From contig JABMCL010001766.1 in the NCBI GenBank assembly GCA_018857735.1, positions 1,568,501 to 1,632,500 of the forward strand: 64,000 nucleotides of DNA, in the 5' to 3' direction. Made by a program: the position numbers and the translations under genes. The notes under the pieces were generated by a model, which was not told the DNA's origin, did not search any database, and worked only from the letters and a program-made list of their open reading frames with translations. Within the stretch, counting starts at the first letter, position 1. Every line of letters starts with the position of its first letter. Shown here in pieces: positions 14,201 to 24,700 of the stretch. The DNA comes from Alviniconcha marisindica. Taxonomy: Eukaryota; Mollusca; Gastropoda; Provannidae.

Positions 14201-16883
14201 ATTGTGCAATCCAGTTATTTTTGTTCTTAGAATATTTCATAACCACCCGTACAAAGTATTTTGTAATGTACTATTATGATTATAATAAATAAAGTGCAAC
14301 AGCTACTGATGCATAATACGTATTATATACTATTAAATGTGTATGTTTCATACATTTAACTAAAGTACTTAGTACTTACATACACATAACAGTGACAATG
14401 TAATGTCTGCTCAAGTCCAAGATAAAAATTAAAATTCAATTTTTAACATAATTTTCAAGCAGAAAATAAATTTCTACAATTAAATTGAGCATGTTTATTC
14501 ATTTTTCTTTTTCTTTTCGTCCCATGCCTATCTTGCTAAAATCAAAAGCCAAATGCTGTAAAAGTCTAGCATCAATGGGGTCAGACTATGAAGCTTGATA
14601 AGCCCCAGTTTCTTTCTAATTTTGTAAAAACAAACAAACAAATCTTTAGAAACTCAATTGCCCATCCCCGTAGGATTAGGAACAGGAAGAGAGGTGGACC
14701 AAACAAAACACGGCAAGAAATGCGAAAATATTGAGCGAACGACAAGAGAGAGCAGACAGGATCTAGAATCAGAGAAAGGCAAAAGAACAGTTACAGCAAA
14801 GCTCCCTGTCCAGAGAATGGCCACCCCCAACACACAGATCATGTGACATGTGTCCTAGGGATTTTTCAACTGAAAAGTAACACAGCGTATATATAATACT
14901 TTAATAGGAAATAGTACGAGTCCCACCTCATTTCCCACACTCGACTGTACATGGACTTGCTGGGCTCTATCAAATACTCCGACCCCTTCTTGGCCATGGT
15001 GTCACCCAGATTCACTCTGTGCTCAGCAGACCCCAGTGGGTCAAACACCAGCACAATGCCCACAATTGTCCAGAAGCCGACGATCCATGCACAGATCACT
15101 GCCCCTCTAGCTGCCCAGTACACCGTCCAATCACACGAGAACGAATAGCCGAAAGCCCAGTAAGTGGCAATGATGATCCACACGGCCTCTGGGAGAAGTA
15201 TGGCAGCCTTAAGGTAGATAAGAACGTTGATGTGGCGCCGGGGATGGCTGTCGCGTATGGTGCCACGCATGCTGATGAGCATGGTGGCAGCTGCGTGCAC
15301 AATGCTGATGGAGAGAAGGACGATGGCGCCAATGTAGTAGCTGTGCAGCAGGTAGCCATTCGGACAGCTGAAGCTTCCATGGTGAACACCCAGCAACACT
15401 GAGATGGCAAGCAACCTAAAACACAACATAAAGTAATTCATCATGTAACTTGTAAGCTAAAAGTAAAACACACACACACACACTTTAAAACTGCATACAT
15501 TTACAATAATAATAATACTGACATACAGTATACATGATATATTATTAAACAATAATTGGTCTCTATTGCCACCATAACAATACCACTTTAGGTGATTAAC
15601 ACAGTAACAAAACAGTCATTGTGGGTGTTTGATATAGTTTATGAGGTTGATATAGTTTATGAGCTTGCATGTAAATTGTAACAAGGAAAACAAAAAACAA
15701 CACATGACATCAGATACAAAAGTTAAAAAAATAGGAACTTGGGAAGAGGAAGAAGGGACCTGTCACTAGTGTCAGGGATAGAGAGGCTGCCGATATCAGT
15801 GGTGCTTTACAGCCTTTACAGACTTGGGGCACTTTCCACGACAGACTATTAAATTATTATTGGATTTTTGTTTTGCTTGCTTTTTCATTCTGTACTGTGA
15901 TGTTTTCTGCTTAGTTATAAATACAATAGTTTACAGTCTTAATACCTAAATCCATAATTTTTTTAGATTTGTAAACAACATTTTAAGTTATAAATATTTA
16001 TTATCTATGCATCTCCTGCTCACACAGAAGTGAAACAAAAGCTACTATTTAAAACTGCTGATGAACACTGAAAATCAACTGACTCATGTCACAAAAACTA
16101 GTAGAGGTATGTTACTATATAATATTAATATAATATAAATTTGTGACTTTTGCCCTCACCACAGTACTCTGAAAAAGAAGTTAATCATCTTATTGTTTTT
16201 GATCTAGCTACATAGCTATTTAATCAAAAGTGACCAATGCCCACAGTCATAAATATGTCACTGACACTGCTGTACTAGATGTAGCTCAGCTCTGGAGTAA
16301 GAATAAAGTTCAGCGGCCGAGCACCGGACTAGAGATCTGAAGGTTCCCTGGCAGGAGTAGTGAAAAAATAGTCCCCAGAGATAACTTTGTCCGTTCCATC
16401 CCGGGTTACCGCAGTAGCAGACTAGCACGTAAAACAAAGTAAGAGACCCCGGTCATTTACATATGTATTATACAGTACAGGTGGCTAGTTACAGCTAAAC
16501 ACGCACACACCCTCTGAGTGTGAACGTATACGTCTGTATCGACACGTAAAGAAATCGGACGCCTACAGAGAACAAGAAAAATCCTTCGGATGAGACTATA
16601 TAATTATATATATATAGTAATATACACATATATATGGAAGTTAAAAATCCTGTAGTCCATGTCAGAATTCGGTGGATTGTGGAAACATCAAAATAACCGA
16701 GCTTGCACTAAAAGTGTCTGAGCCTTCATACTGTCAAAGAAGAACAAGGAAACTAATGTAACTTTTCACGGAAAATAGGAAATCGCACCAAGCAGAGCGC
16801 AAGCACAACTCCACAAAGCTGGGGAAGACGAAATCGTCGCTGCCAATAGCCCAACGGCGTTTTAGAAGATATATTCCCGGCAT
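812..16883 (-). CDS. DAGLB: sn-1-specific diacylglycerol lipase, DAGLB-like (partial, 9 exons; C-terminus off the left edge)
   Basis: This membrane lipase hydrolyses diacylglycerol at sn-1 to give 2-arachidonoylglycerol, an endocannabinoid signal and arachidonate source. Nine exons join with correct phase at every junction (555 codons): 16883-16789, 15415-14927, 13883-13793, 12479-12133, 6484-6355, 5710-5627, 4937-4782, 3070-2940 and 953-812. The protein starts [17 protein letters not shown], like the vertebrate DAGLB N-terminus. Exon 2 carries hydrophobic membrane segments, the SMRGTI loop and VFDPLG. The lipase domain begins around [19 protein letters not shown]. The nucleophile is in GHSLGAG (Ser475) and the catalytic Asp in GEDIIPRL (Asp527). 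The third triad residue, a His, and the C-terminal tail should lie left of position 812. DAGLB fits better than DAGLA because of the N-terminus and the absence of a long insertion before the GHSLG strand. The family call is very secure; paralogue assignment is somewhat less so. Confidence 0.96.
2035..2935. repeat. Tandem array of ~90-105 bp units derived from the DAGL exon 8 donor region
   Basis: Units repeat a core of CACAGTCTCT..GTTTCAAA, then AAGAGCTT, TTACC and CATGAG, a poly-C run, then AGCTTCAATTGCCACTCACA. The last unit at about 2900-2945 runs into the real exon 8 donor (CATGAG at exon end, TTTACC as reversed GTAAA). About eight to nine copies with variable poly-C length (8-17 C). Confidence 0.85.
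2940..3070 (-). CDS. DAGLB: DAGL exon 8 (catalytic serine)
   Basis: It encodes [12 protein letters not shown] with nucleophile Ser475, then [18 protein letters not shown]. The donor reads ATGAG|GTAAAG at 2940/2939. The exon is flanked on both sides by minisatellite arrays; the array downstream in transcription repeats its own donor region. Confidence 0.96.
3098..3700. repeat. Minisatellite, ~38-50 bp unit, in the intron before DAGL exon 8
   Basis: About 14 copies of a unit built from CATGTTTACAGGCCA, AAACCAAAGTTACATCTTGC and a variable CACCTTGCATG. Copies decay toward 3600-3700. Long open frames here are repeat artefacts. Confidence 0.9.
3680..4000. repeat. Imperfect tandem duplication
   Basis: The segment CACGCCTGTGCACAGGTCAG ... 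ACATGTGCATGTCAAAC ... ATGCATGATTG ... recurs at about 3680-3785, 3800-3905 and in part at 3912-3985. Confidence 0.75.
4125..4145. repeat. Poly-C run
   Basis: About 21 consecutive C in a DAGL intron; one of several long C/G homopolymers in this window (also 39343-39364 and 43146-43179). Confidence 0.9.
4330..4588. repeat. 175-bp tandem duplication containing a family-A repeat
   Basis: The sequence AATCACATGCGACAAG ... GCTGTATAAAAGCAATCAAC occurs at 4330-4413 and again at 4505-4588. Between the copies lies a family-A repeat fragment (4413-4499). Confidence 0.8.
4413..4499 (+). repeat. Interspersed repeat family A (truncated copy)
   Basis: It begins GGAGCTGTGTGAGAGTCGAG and ends GGTTTCCGTGGACGTAAA. 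The same sequence appears at 26116-26196 and, reversed, at about 42960-43060. Confidence 0.8.
4782..4937 (-). CDS. DAGLB: DAGL exon 7
   Basis: Fifty-two codons beginning [10 protein letters not shown], the family 'DALTDLS' motif, and ending [10 protein letters not shown]. The family motif HKG (in AHKGISQAA) reads HDA here. Confidence 0.94.
5216..5455. repeat. ~30-bp minisatellite
   Basis: About eight copies of TTGAAGAAGTCAGAATACAC plus AAGAACATAGGA in the intron between DAGL exons 6 and 7. Confidence 0.9.
5627..5710 (-). CDS. DAGLB: DAGL exon 6 (lipase core start)
   Basis: Twenty-eight codons running from [18 protein letters not shown] to SIRGTLSLQ, the conserved 'VSIRGTLS' strand of class-3 lipase folds. 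Flanked by AG and GT; both ends are phase 0. Confidence 0.95.
6355..6484 (-). CDS. DAGLB: DAGL exon 5
   Basis: It encodes [20 protein letters not shown] and then the '[10 protein letters not shown]' segment that precedes the lipase core. The acceptor is 5.65 kb from exon 4, the longest intron of this gene. Phase 2 in, phase 0 out. Confidence 0.94.
8313..8374 (+). repeat. Interspersed repeat family B
   Basis: GTTAGTTAGCTGGCGCCTTG then AGCCCATTCAACCACATAGG and TTATATCAGGGCTA. Better copies are at 26009-26071 and 56425-56487. Confidence 0.75.
11195..11263. repeat. (TTC)n/(CT)n microsatellite
   Basis: A polypyrimidine run of about 69 bp: TTC repeats grading into CT repeats. Confidence 0.95.
12133..12479 (-). 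CDS. DAGLB: DAGL exon 4
   Basis: It encodes [20 protein letters not shown], matching the family's 'DLVPSDIAAGL' motif. An Ala/Thr-rich lineage-specific insertion follows, then [15 protein letters not shown] and [12 protein letters not shown]. The CTG/GCT-rich run at about 12325-12360 codes for the alanine tract. It ends in phase 2. Confidence 0.94.
12747..13165. repeat. ~140-bp tandem repeat, three copies
   Basis: Each copy has TCGCCTGTGGTAACTCTCGC, then GGAATGTGAGTAAACACAAA and CATCCTCAAAAAGGAT. The third copy is more diverged; the second contains a poly-C run near 12966-12982. Confidence 0.85.
13145..13605. repeat. ~236-bp tandem duplication
   Basis: The segment starting TCAGGCACACTTGGTGACAC and running through GGCCTAGAATGCTTGTGCAG appears twice (about 13150-13360 and 13395-13595) with few differences. 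Confidence 0.85.
13617..13666. repeat. Inverted repeat (20-bp stem, short loop)
   Basis: Left arm AAGTCACTCACATTGTCATA, right arm its reverse complement, with about a 10-bp loop. It is in DAGL intron 3. Confidence 0.9.
13793..13883 (-). CDS. DAGLB: DAGL exon 3 (Cys-rich linker)
   Basis: This 91-nt exon encodes [11 protein letters not shown] followed by [11 protein letters not shown], matching the cytosolic CCC linker and 'STYFSD' region of DAGLs. The cysteine cluster is a plausible palmitoylation site (inference). The phase changes from 2 to 0. Confidence 0.92.
14927..15415 (-). CDS. DAGLB: DAGL exon 2 (transmembrane bundle)
   Basis: The longest coding exon (489 nt) holds the hydrophobic helices of the N-terminal membrane domain, with the SMRGTI loop and an FDPLGS motif typical of DAGLs. 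It ends VWEMR, leading into the Cys-rich stretch of exon 3. AG acceptor at 15417-15416, GT donor at 14926-14925. Confidence 0.95.
16305..16720 (+). repeat. tRNA-derived SINE-like repeat with a conserved tail
   Basis: The start resembles a degenerate tRNA (GCGGCCGAGCACCGG as A box, GGTTCCCTGGC as B box). The tail segment ATCCTGTAGTCCATGTCAGA followed by TTCGGTGGATT recurs at about 48141-48200. It lies in DAGL intron 1. Confidence 0.5.
16789..16883 (-). CDS. DAGLB: DAGL exon 1 (start codon)
   Basis: The ATG is at 16883-16881 and the donor GT at 16788-16787. The exon encodes 31 complete codons beginning [17 protein letters not shown] and ending in a split Trp codon that the next exon completes. 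The close match to the DAGLB N-terminus decides the start. The exon was too short to appear as a long open reading frame. Confidence 0.93.
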
Positions 16884-16885
16884 TA

Positions 16886-16972
16886 TCAAGACATTAGTGG
16901 CAACTTTTTCCCGTGGTGTTGCAGAGACTGGCGCTGTCCAGATGCGTCACCAAAACAAATGCTGTCGGCCAT
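16886..16972 (-). promoter_or_regulatory. Upstream ORF just before the DAGL start
   Basis: If transcription starts above 16972, the leader holds a 28-codon open frame that starts MADSICFGD and stops two bases before the DAGL ATG. Another ATG frame starts a few bases further up. Such uORFs commonly lower translation of the main frame; that role is inferred. Confidence 0.4.
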
Positions 16973-17593
16973 GAGGCATGACACAGGAAGTTGCTTTGGT
17001 GCCAATGTAAAATGAATCCGTCCAAAATATGATCACAATTTTTAATAAATCTGTTTCGTCCGATTAGCTTTTTATTTTGTAGATGGACTACCTGGTATAG
17101 GAGATTGCCTTTTTGAATATTTTGTTAGTTCCTAAATAAAATAAAAGAAACAACTGTATGACCCATAAAACAAATATAAAAATTATTTGTATAACAGGAG
17201 CCTCTTTGCCCTGACACCGTGTGGCAGGAGAGTCGACTGCTAGAGCTGCTGCACGTGGGTGAAAATGCCAGAAGAAAACTACCGTCGCAGCATAATCATT
17301 GGTAGCCAATTTACATTTATTGTAAGTTTAGCGCATGCTGTGCACGGGACAGAGAGCTTGCACAGAACTGTTGTGAATCAGATTTTACCCGCGATCGGCC
17401 CCGGAATTTGGCCGAGCGCGCGCCAAGATATCGCATTGCATTTGAAAGGAAAGTCACCCCCGCCAACATCTCTATATTATTATTAAACTTCCAGACCAAA
17501 TGGCATTACCGGACATTAACTTGCTTTAATTGGCTGAAATGTTTCTGTAAACTTTCTTTGTATTCCGGATTGTTGACCGAACTCGGTGGGAAA

Positions 17594-17773
17594 ATGGCAG
17601 AAGAGACCAGTATTATTACTACTAATAATAGCAGTAGTAGTTACTGTAGAGGGCAGAACTGGACAGACAATCAAACAAGACTTTTAATTTATGTGCGGCT
17701 AAAGGGGGGACAGAGAAGAAGGAAAAAAACGTACCATTTTGTGAAACAAATCACTTTTGTCTCACAACAATAG
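17594..17773 (+). other. Open frame with a Myb/SANT-like N-terminal motif (uncertain)
   Basis: A 59-codon frame starts MAEETSIITTNN and contains GQNWTDNQTRLLIYVRLKGG. NWTDxxTRLL resembles the first helix of Myb/SANT-like (trihelix) domains that occur in many animal transposon-derived proteins. The rest of the domain is absent and the C-terminal part looks random. It could be a first exon, a transposon fragment or chance. Confidence 0.25.
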
Positions 17774-18555
17774 AAATTAGAATTGTGGAATATTTGCAGT
17801 CTTTCACTAGTTTCAGCTCCCCATTATTTTTGCTTATTTCAGCCATGCTGAGTGAAAGGCAACCAAAAACAATGACAGGGAAGACGTGCGTCTGGGTTGC
17901 TTGTTCACATTTCTGTTAATGGCCGTTTTGGTTAACTTGACCCTCACTGACCTTCAGCAGACATAGACTGATAGAGTGTAAACATATTGCCTGTGCTAAA
18001 ATCCCATACTGAGCCAATAGCACTATTAGTACAGTAACAGTGTAAACTGCATAATGTACTGTAGTATTTTCTTGTTTATGTAGTTTTTCCTGATTTAGCT
18101 CTTTTAATGTAAAATTGAATCATTTGCATGTGTTAAGGGAGATATTTAGACTAACATATTCATAGGCAGCAAGATGATGCTTGATAGTGTACCAAATGCA
18201 TAGAACTGCATGGTGAAACTGAAACAATAATCAGATGTCAAATATTCAGACTTTGTTAGTACAATAGTAGCTTTTTCTCCAAAACAATGGAATAATTAAG
18301 TTAATAAAAAGCTGAAGGGCAATGCAAGTGGACTAACTGGTTGTGGTTATTGATGTGAACTAGTGTCTAGTAACTTCAGAGCATGTGGATGATGAACCAT
18401 TATGGCATTAGTGTAAAGGTCATATTTATATAGTAAAATTATTGTTTATACATAAAAAAGGCACATTGCTTTTTGCAAATTATGTAGTCTGTCAAATTTC
18501 CTTTTAAAACTAATTAAGCAATGTTTCTGTTTGCAGAGACTACCAAGCTGTTGTA

Positions 18556-18707
18556 ATGGGTGATCCTCGAGTGAAACAATTCCTCCAGCTTCTGTTTTGT
18601 CGCGGCTTTGTTGAAGAGATTCCTATCAACATCAATGGATTTCAGAAAAAGCTCTTCCGCTTTGGGCCACTTGGTGCACTTCTGAGAAGAAACATACTAA
18701 AACAGTG
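18556..18707 (+). CDS. POLG2: POLG2 first recognised coding exon
   Basis: It encodes MGDPRVKQFLQLLFCRGF and then FGPLGALLRRNILKQ, the family 'FGPLG..L..N' motif. The acceptor is at 18537, so coding may begin in an earlier exon. It ends in phase 2 and the codon completes as Trp. Confidence 0.9.
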
Positions 18708-21700
18708 GTGAGATTCATAAGTGTTTGGGGCTTTAAGTTTTCTAGTAACAAGTTACATGCTTGCCCTAGAATGTGGCGACAGCTCACAGTCCCATCTATA
18801 CTCCAAGCATCACTTTCCGGCACCTACCTCCATACTCTGCCAGAATTGGTTACGCCACTGAAGGGGCACTCTTTATCTCCACGCAGCTGTCCACCGACAC
18901 AGTCAGCACCCTCTGAAAGGTTTGGGTTCTAATAAGACTGTGGAAGAAACATAGTGCCCAAGCACCCATGTAGACAAGAGACGCATCCACCCCAGGTAAA
19001 AAACAACAACTGAGTTCCGTCTTGATTCAAGTGATTTTGGTTTCATTTGCACTGGTATAATCAACATGGTCCGTTATAATAGAAACGTTTGATATAATTT
19101 GGGTTGTCTGTTACAAACTTACTGCCGTTTGAGCATCATTGAAAAACTGTTCATTAGCCGACAGTTTTTCAAGACCTATAGTGTAATCAACTATGGCAGT
19201 GGTTGGAGGAAGGGTGTTATAAACCAGTGCTTGGAGTTTGAGTCCCACCCTCAGGTCCTTCCAGTTTGAATGTATGGCATTAAAAGTACATGTACAAGCA
19301 TGTGGGAAATAGTTGAACAGGGGAATAGTTACAAGTGCTACTTTCTCACCCATCACTGGGTGAAGCCAGAGTGTGCATTGGCTGGTAATCTCCAGTATTT
19401 TACTGGTTAAGATCAGCATTATAATATTATATACTACGGGGAATTTTTTTAGCAATCAGTCAGGTGAATTGGCTGTTGTTTTATTTGACTGATTGTCAAA
19501 ACAAAACAAAAGAGGGAAAGATGATTCTTCACGAGCTCAAATATTGGTTAATTTGTTTGGTTTGATCACTGACTGGTGAAATGTGTCCACTAGGTCCAAT
19601 GGTCAGCGCTCTTTTTCTTACCAGGCTCTTAACTACCTGGAACCAATTCCCTTTTTCTGTCCATCATGCTACCTCAGTCAGTTCTTTCATATCTTCCTTG
19701 AAAACCTTCTCTTTCCACAAACCTTGTCTTCAGTCCACTCCCATTACCCTGAGACGTGTATGTGTGTGTGAGTGCGTGCGTGAACTGAATCTTTGTTGTC
19801 AGTAAATTTATACATTTAACGAATTTGTAAGCGCTTAGGACCAGTACGGGTTATGCGCTCTAAGTACCCATTACTGTTATTATGATTAAATAGCCACTGA
19901 GTTTGGTTTTCTGTGGGATTGTTTTGTTCCAGGTGGGACGCGGTAGTGCTTGAACAGCCTAATGCATTCTGTGTTGAGAATCCTCCACTGGTCCCACTTG
20001 CTGAAGTGCTGATGCCTGATAAAAAGAATGAAAAGCTGTCTCTGCTGCAGGGTACCAGTTTGAGATCAGATTTGTCACATGGTGAGCTTTGTTATCAGCA
20101 TGTTTTACTGGGCATGGGAATTTTCAGCTACAAAGCACAAAGCTGCCAACTTTGGGCAGCAGTAATTTCAATCAATTTCTTTCCGCTAAAAAATAAGTTT
20201 CACACTGAAAATGTGCCAGCATTATTGAAAATGTGCCAGCAGGCAAAACATCTTATTGTTTTTTTTAAAAACTGAGTCATTCTAATTTGAAGAAAACATA
20301 TTTTTGTTCTCTCTCTCTCTCTCTCTCTCTTAGTCTTACACACACACACACACACTCTTGCCCTCTCTCTCTCACACACACTCTCTCTCTGTCTCTCTTG
20401 CCCCCTCCTTCCACCATCCCACCATCGAAAATGGGATGCCAGCTTGAAAAATAATGTGAATATCAAATGCTGCTTTTGACATTTTGTTTCCAGACTGCTG
20501 TGCATCCTACCTCCCAGCACTGAAACTGACCAATGGTCACCTGCCTGTTTCGGTAGCCAGCAGCGGCCAGTGCTTCCGATGTTCAGCTGAGGAGTCCAGT
20601 ACTGACAGCAGCAAACTTCTGTCAAAGTATGTTTGCAGCTTTTCCAGCCTGGTTTGTACACTGCAATTGCAAAAGCTGAATTGCAGATATTCTAAAACAA
20701 AGACTGAAAGAGCATATAGACCTGCAGGCAGTTTGTATGCTGATGTTGCAAGTGACTAGCATACATGTAATGTATACAAAAGCTCTCCATTTGCCAGTTG
20801 CTGAATTGCTTGCTGTTTTAGTTTTCTTCTGTTAGCGTTTTTGTTCAGTTGGGTGGAATATTTGTCATTAATCCATTTTCTGCCCAGAGAACATCCTATT
20901 ATATATGTCCTTTGAAAAGTGCATCGCATTTCTTGAGAGTATAGGATGTCATATGATGGCTGGCAAAATGCTTCTCATTTGTATAGGATGTCATGTGATG
21001 TCCTTCGTAAAGTGCTTTCCATTTGTCGATATAGGATGTCAGATGATGTCCTCAGCAAAATGATTCCCATTTGTCTACAGGATATCAGATGATGTCCTTG
21101 GCAAAGTGCTTCTTATTTGTATAGGACGTCCTACTCCTAGGCAAAATGCTTCCCATTTGCCTATAGGATGTCATATGGCAGGTCTCTTAAAGAGGCAGTT
21201 TTGATGTCATAATGTACGGCCTTAATGTGGGTTGGAGATCATGAATTTATTTACAAATCGTCAAATAACTTTTAAATTTTACCCCAAAAAGTCCAATGTT
21301 TGCCATTGCTATTGTGATTTAATTTGTTGTTTTATGATTGGCGTGAGTGTGATGAGCGCACTTGGCACCACAAAACATTCCTTGTGCAATTACATTGACA
21401 TTTACCGATAAAGTTACATTGTATTGTATAGTATCCTTGAAAAAGTGCTTCCCATTTGTCAGAAGGATGTCATATATGAAAAAGTGCTTCCCATTTCTGT
21501 ATAAGATGTCATATATGATGTCCTTGACAAAGTGCCTCCCATTTGCATTTAGGGCATTTTGCTCAGTTTCCAACATTTGATTCATTCTTGTGAGAACTGA
21601 AATTCTTAAAACAAACTTTTCTGGTTTGTTTTCACCTTTCTTTAGTTTAACGCTATTCTTTGATAGAAATGGAACCAGCAGTGCAAACCTTTTTACTAAG

Positions 21701-24700
21701 GAAAGGGTGAAGGATGGATTTACAGCTTGGTCTGCTAATGATACTCAGTGTGAACCTTGTGTCTGTGTCCCCGCAGTGGTTTAAGCGAGACGCAACTACT
21801 CCTTCAGCACTATTCACCCCCTGTCAACGTCACCCAGGTCCTCGACTACTGGTTGAGGTTTCGCTTACGCTGGTGGAGACAGGTACAGCAAACAGGGCAT
21901 TAGCTCCTTTTTTCTCTGTCTTGTTTGTTTTTGTTGTTGTTGGTACTTCTCCTGGTTTTATTAAGTTTAAAAGTATAGTATTTCCCAAGGCTTTCAAAGT
22001 ATAGTACTTCTCAAGGTTTTAAATGTATAGTCCTTCTCAGGGCTTTTAAAGTATGGTACTTCTCAGGGCTTTTAAAGTATTGGACTTCTCAGGGCTTTTA
22101 AATGTATAGTCCTTCTCAGGGCTTTTAAAGTATGGTACTTCTCAGGGCTTTTAAAGTATTGTATTTCTCAGGGCTTTTAATGTGTGGTACTTCTCAGGGC
22201 TTTTAAATGTATAGTCCTTCTCAGGGCTTTTAAAGTATGGTACTTCTCAGGGCTTTTAAAGTATTGTATTTCTCAGGGCTTTTAATGTGTGGTACTTCTC
22301 AGGGCTTTTAAAGTATTGTACTTCTTAGGGCTTTTGAAGTATAATGCTTCTCAGGGCTTTCAAAGTGATGAATTGCAAGAAAGTGTTCACTGTGCACCCA
22401 GAAAGAAAGTATTTTAGCTTGTTTATATTCTTGTTTCGGCATGGGGAAGTAGTAGGGGATCCTGATTAAGTTACAATGTAGTTTGTTCTTATTGATCACT
22501 TTCATATATAGCACTTTTTTTCCTGCTCTTGAGCAGACTTGCTGCGCTTATGTCGCATGCAGTTCTGAATGAACAACTGTAACCTTTGCTTTACAGTTCT
22601 ATTACCAAAGATCAGTATGACAATGACCACACTGATTTAGCGTGGTTGTCTGTTCCAGTGAGGAATGTTATTTATATAGTACTTTTTTCTGCTCTTGAGC
22701 AGACTCGCTGCACTCATGTCACATGCAATTCTGAATGAACGACTGTAACCTTTGCTTTACAGTTCTATTACCAAAGATCAGTATGACAATGACCACACCG
22801 ATTTAGCTTGGTTGTCAATGTTCCAGTGAGGAATGTTGTTAGACCCAGATGTCTAGTTCTTTCATCTTGTTTTTCTTTCTGGACAGTTTTCCACCAACCC
22901 ATCCAAATTCAGCAGCTCCACATCATCTAACAAGAACCAGCCTGGTGTGGAGAAAAATGGCCAGGCAGTGATTAATTATACCTTTCCCTGGGGCACGGAA
23001 ACTGTGGAAAGTATCTGTAACCTTGGCGACACACCTTTGCGACAGATGGAGGCCCAGAATGGAATCTCTTATCAGGTGAATGTATATATATATATATGTA
23101 TATATAGATCATAAGCATATTGCAAAGCATCATATTTTATGACAATTTTGTATTGAGAAGCTCCACAGTACAGTACCACAGATACAGTGCCGTCTGCTGA
23201 GAATGTAGAGCTATCATGTGTGCCTTTTGTTAAGCGAGTAAGCCCCCAGAGTAAGTCAGAATATAGCTTTATATGCTTTTCCTATTGCCAGAAATTCTTG
23301 CTTATACTGTTCTAAAAGCTACCATTCCTGGTCATTCAACTCCATTTCCCGCAAACCTCTTTTAACATGATACAGTGGTGTGTGCTGCGAAACCAGAATG
23401 GTATTTTCTACTGTTTTGATGTACTATAAAATTCTGATAATATAAAGTAAAAACTGAGCTGCCCATTTAAAGTGCTCTAGCAACTTGTTTCAGGGACGCT
23501 ATCATCAAAAATCATTTCATCCACATCTCATAGAGTGCCAAACAAGTGTTGAGCAGTGTATGTCAGTCTTCCTCACTGATGCCTACAGAGAACAAGAGTT
23601 GAAGAGAAAAGGTGCTGCACCAAAGCCTCAGGATGTTCACTTGGTAAGTATAAACTGTTAGTTTTCTTAAAGGGTGTGTTGGGTAAAGGAGGGGCCGGGT
23701 CAGTTTGCACTTTCATTCCTGCATATTGCTGACGTACAAAATTATGCAATCTTTTATTGTGCACATCACTTTCAAGTACTCAAAATATGATGCTTCTGCT
23801 TGCCACTGAAGTACAGGTTTTGAGCAGGAGATCACTATGAAGTCGGTGTGCAAACTCAGGATCACCAACTTTGAAAGACTGGACTTCATGTGCTTGGTGA
23901 CAGTTTTATGTTTATTCCAGTGTCCAAATGAAATGGTTTTGTTCTTTACTTTCTCAGATTCAGCTCAGGCTACTAGACAGGTATGAGGTAATGATTTGTA
24001 TCCTGGATAAAGGCAGCGTTACAGTGTGTTTGGAGAAGATGGCTGTTGTTCTCAGTTTCACACCTGTGCTGGTTATGCATGCATTGCTAATTGCAAACTG
24101 CCACAGGGACAACCAAAGTTCATGACCGGTAAACAGTTAAACATTGCACAATTTTACAAAACAGTGAGAGTTACTGTAGGCGACTTAGGTATTTGTTATT
24201 GTACTTGCGTTATGTATTTCAAGCACTAATTAAATCCCTTGTGTGTTGATTCTAAACAGTGCACACACTGATAGGACTGGGCAGCGCTGCTCTTTCAGCT
24301 CCCGTGGCCTCACCCAGGTAGATAGGGGCGGGAATAGCTCAGTTGGCAGAGTGTCTGACTGAAAAGCCAAGGCACAGTACTGTCACTGTTTTGAGTGCCC
24401 AGCACAGCAAGGAATTTTCTCCCAGAGTCAACTTTCAGTGCAGACTCTCTTACGGTGTCCTTACAGCCCTTATGTGCAATCACACACATTAAAATCTGTA
24501 CACATATTAAAAATTTCAAACACCGACAGCCATACCATTGTTTGGGCACATGAAAATACTGCACACACTGATAGGAATTTGTACTGCTGCTCTTGCAGCT
24601 GCTGTGCCATACCCAGGTAAGGCGACTCAAATTTCCTGCAAGGGACAATGAGGCCCTTAAAGAAAGAGGAAAAAAAGATAGTCACTGACTTTTAACACCC

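Larger units (their letters stand above)
16884..18555. promoter_or_regulatory. Head-to-head intergenic/leader region between DAGL and POLG2
   Basis: The DAGL start codon and the POLG2 start lie 1.67 kb apart on opposite strands, so this stretch must hold both promoters or 5' UTRs. A GC-richer patch at about 17210-17430 (GCGCGCGCC near 17417) is the likeliest core. The acceptor TTTGCAG at 18530-18536 shows POLG2 has an upstream exon here; I could not place it. Confidence 0.55.

Noticed and set aside
24330..24400. Candidate tRNA gene
   Set aside because: The A-box half is good but the B box and acceptor pairing are broken; the sequence recurs as a dispersed repeat, so it is a tRNA-derived SINE.
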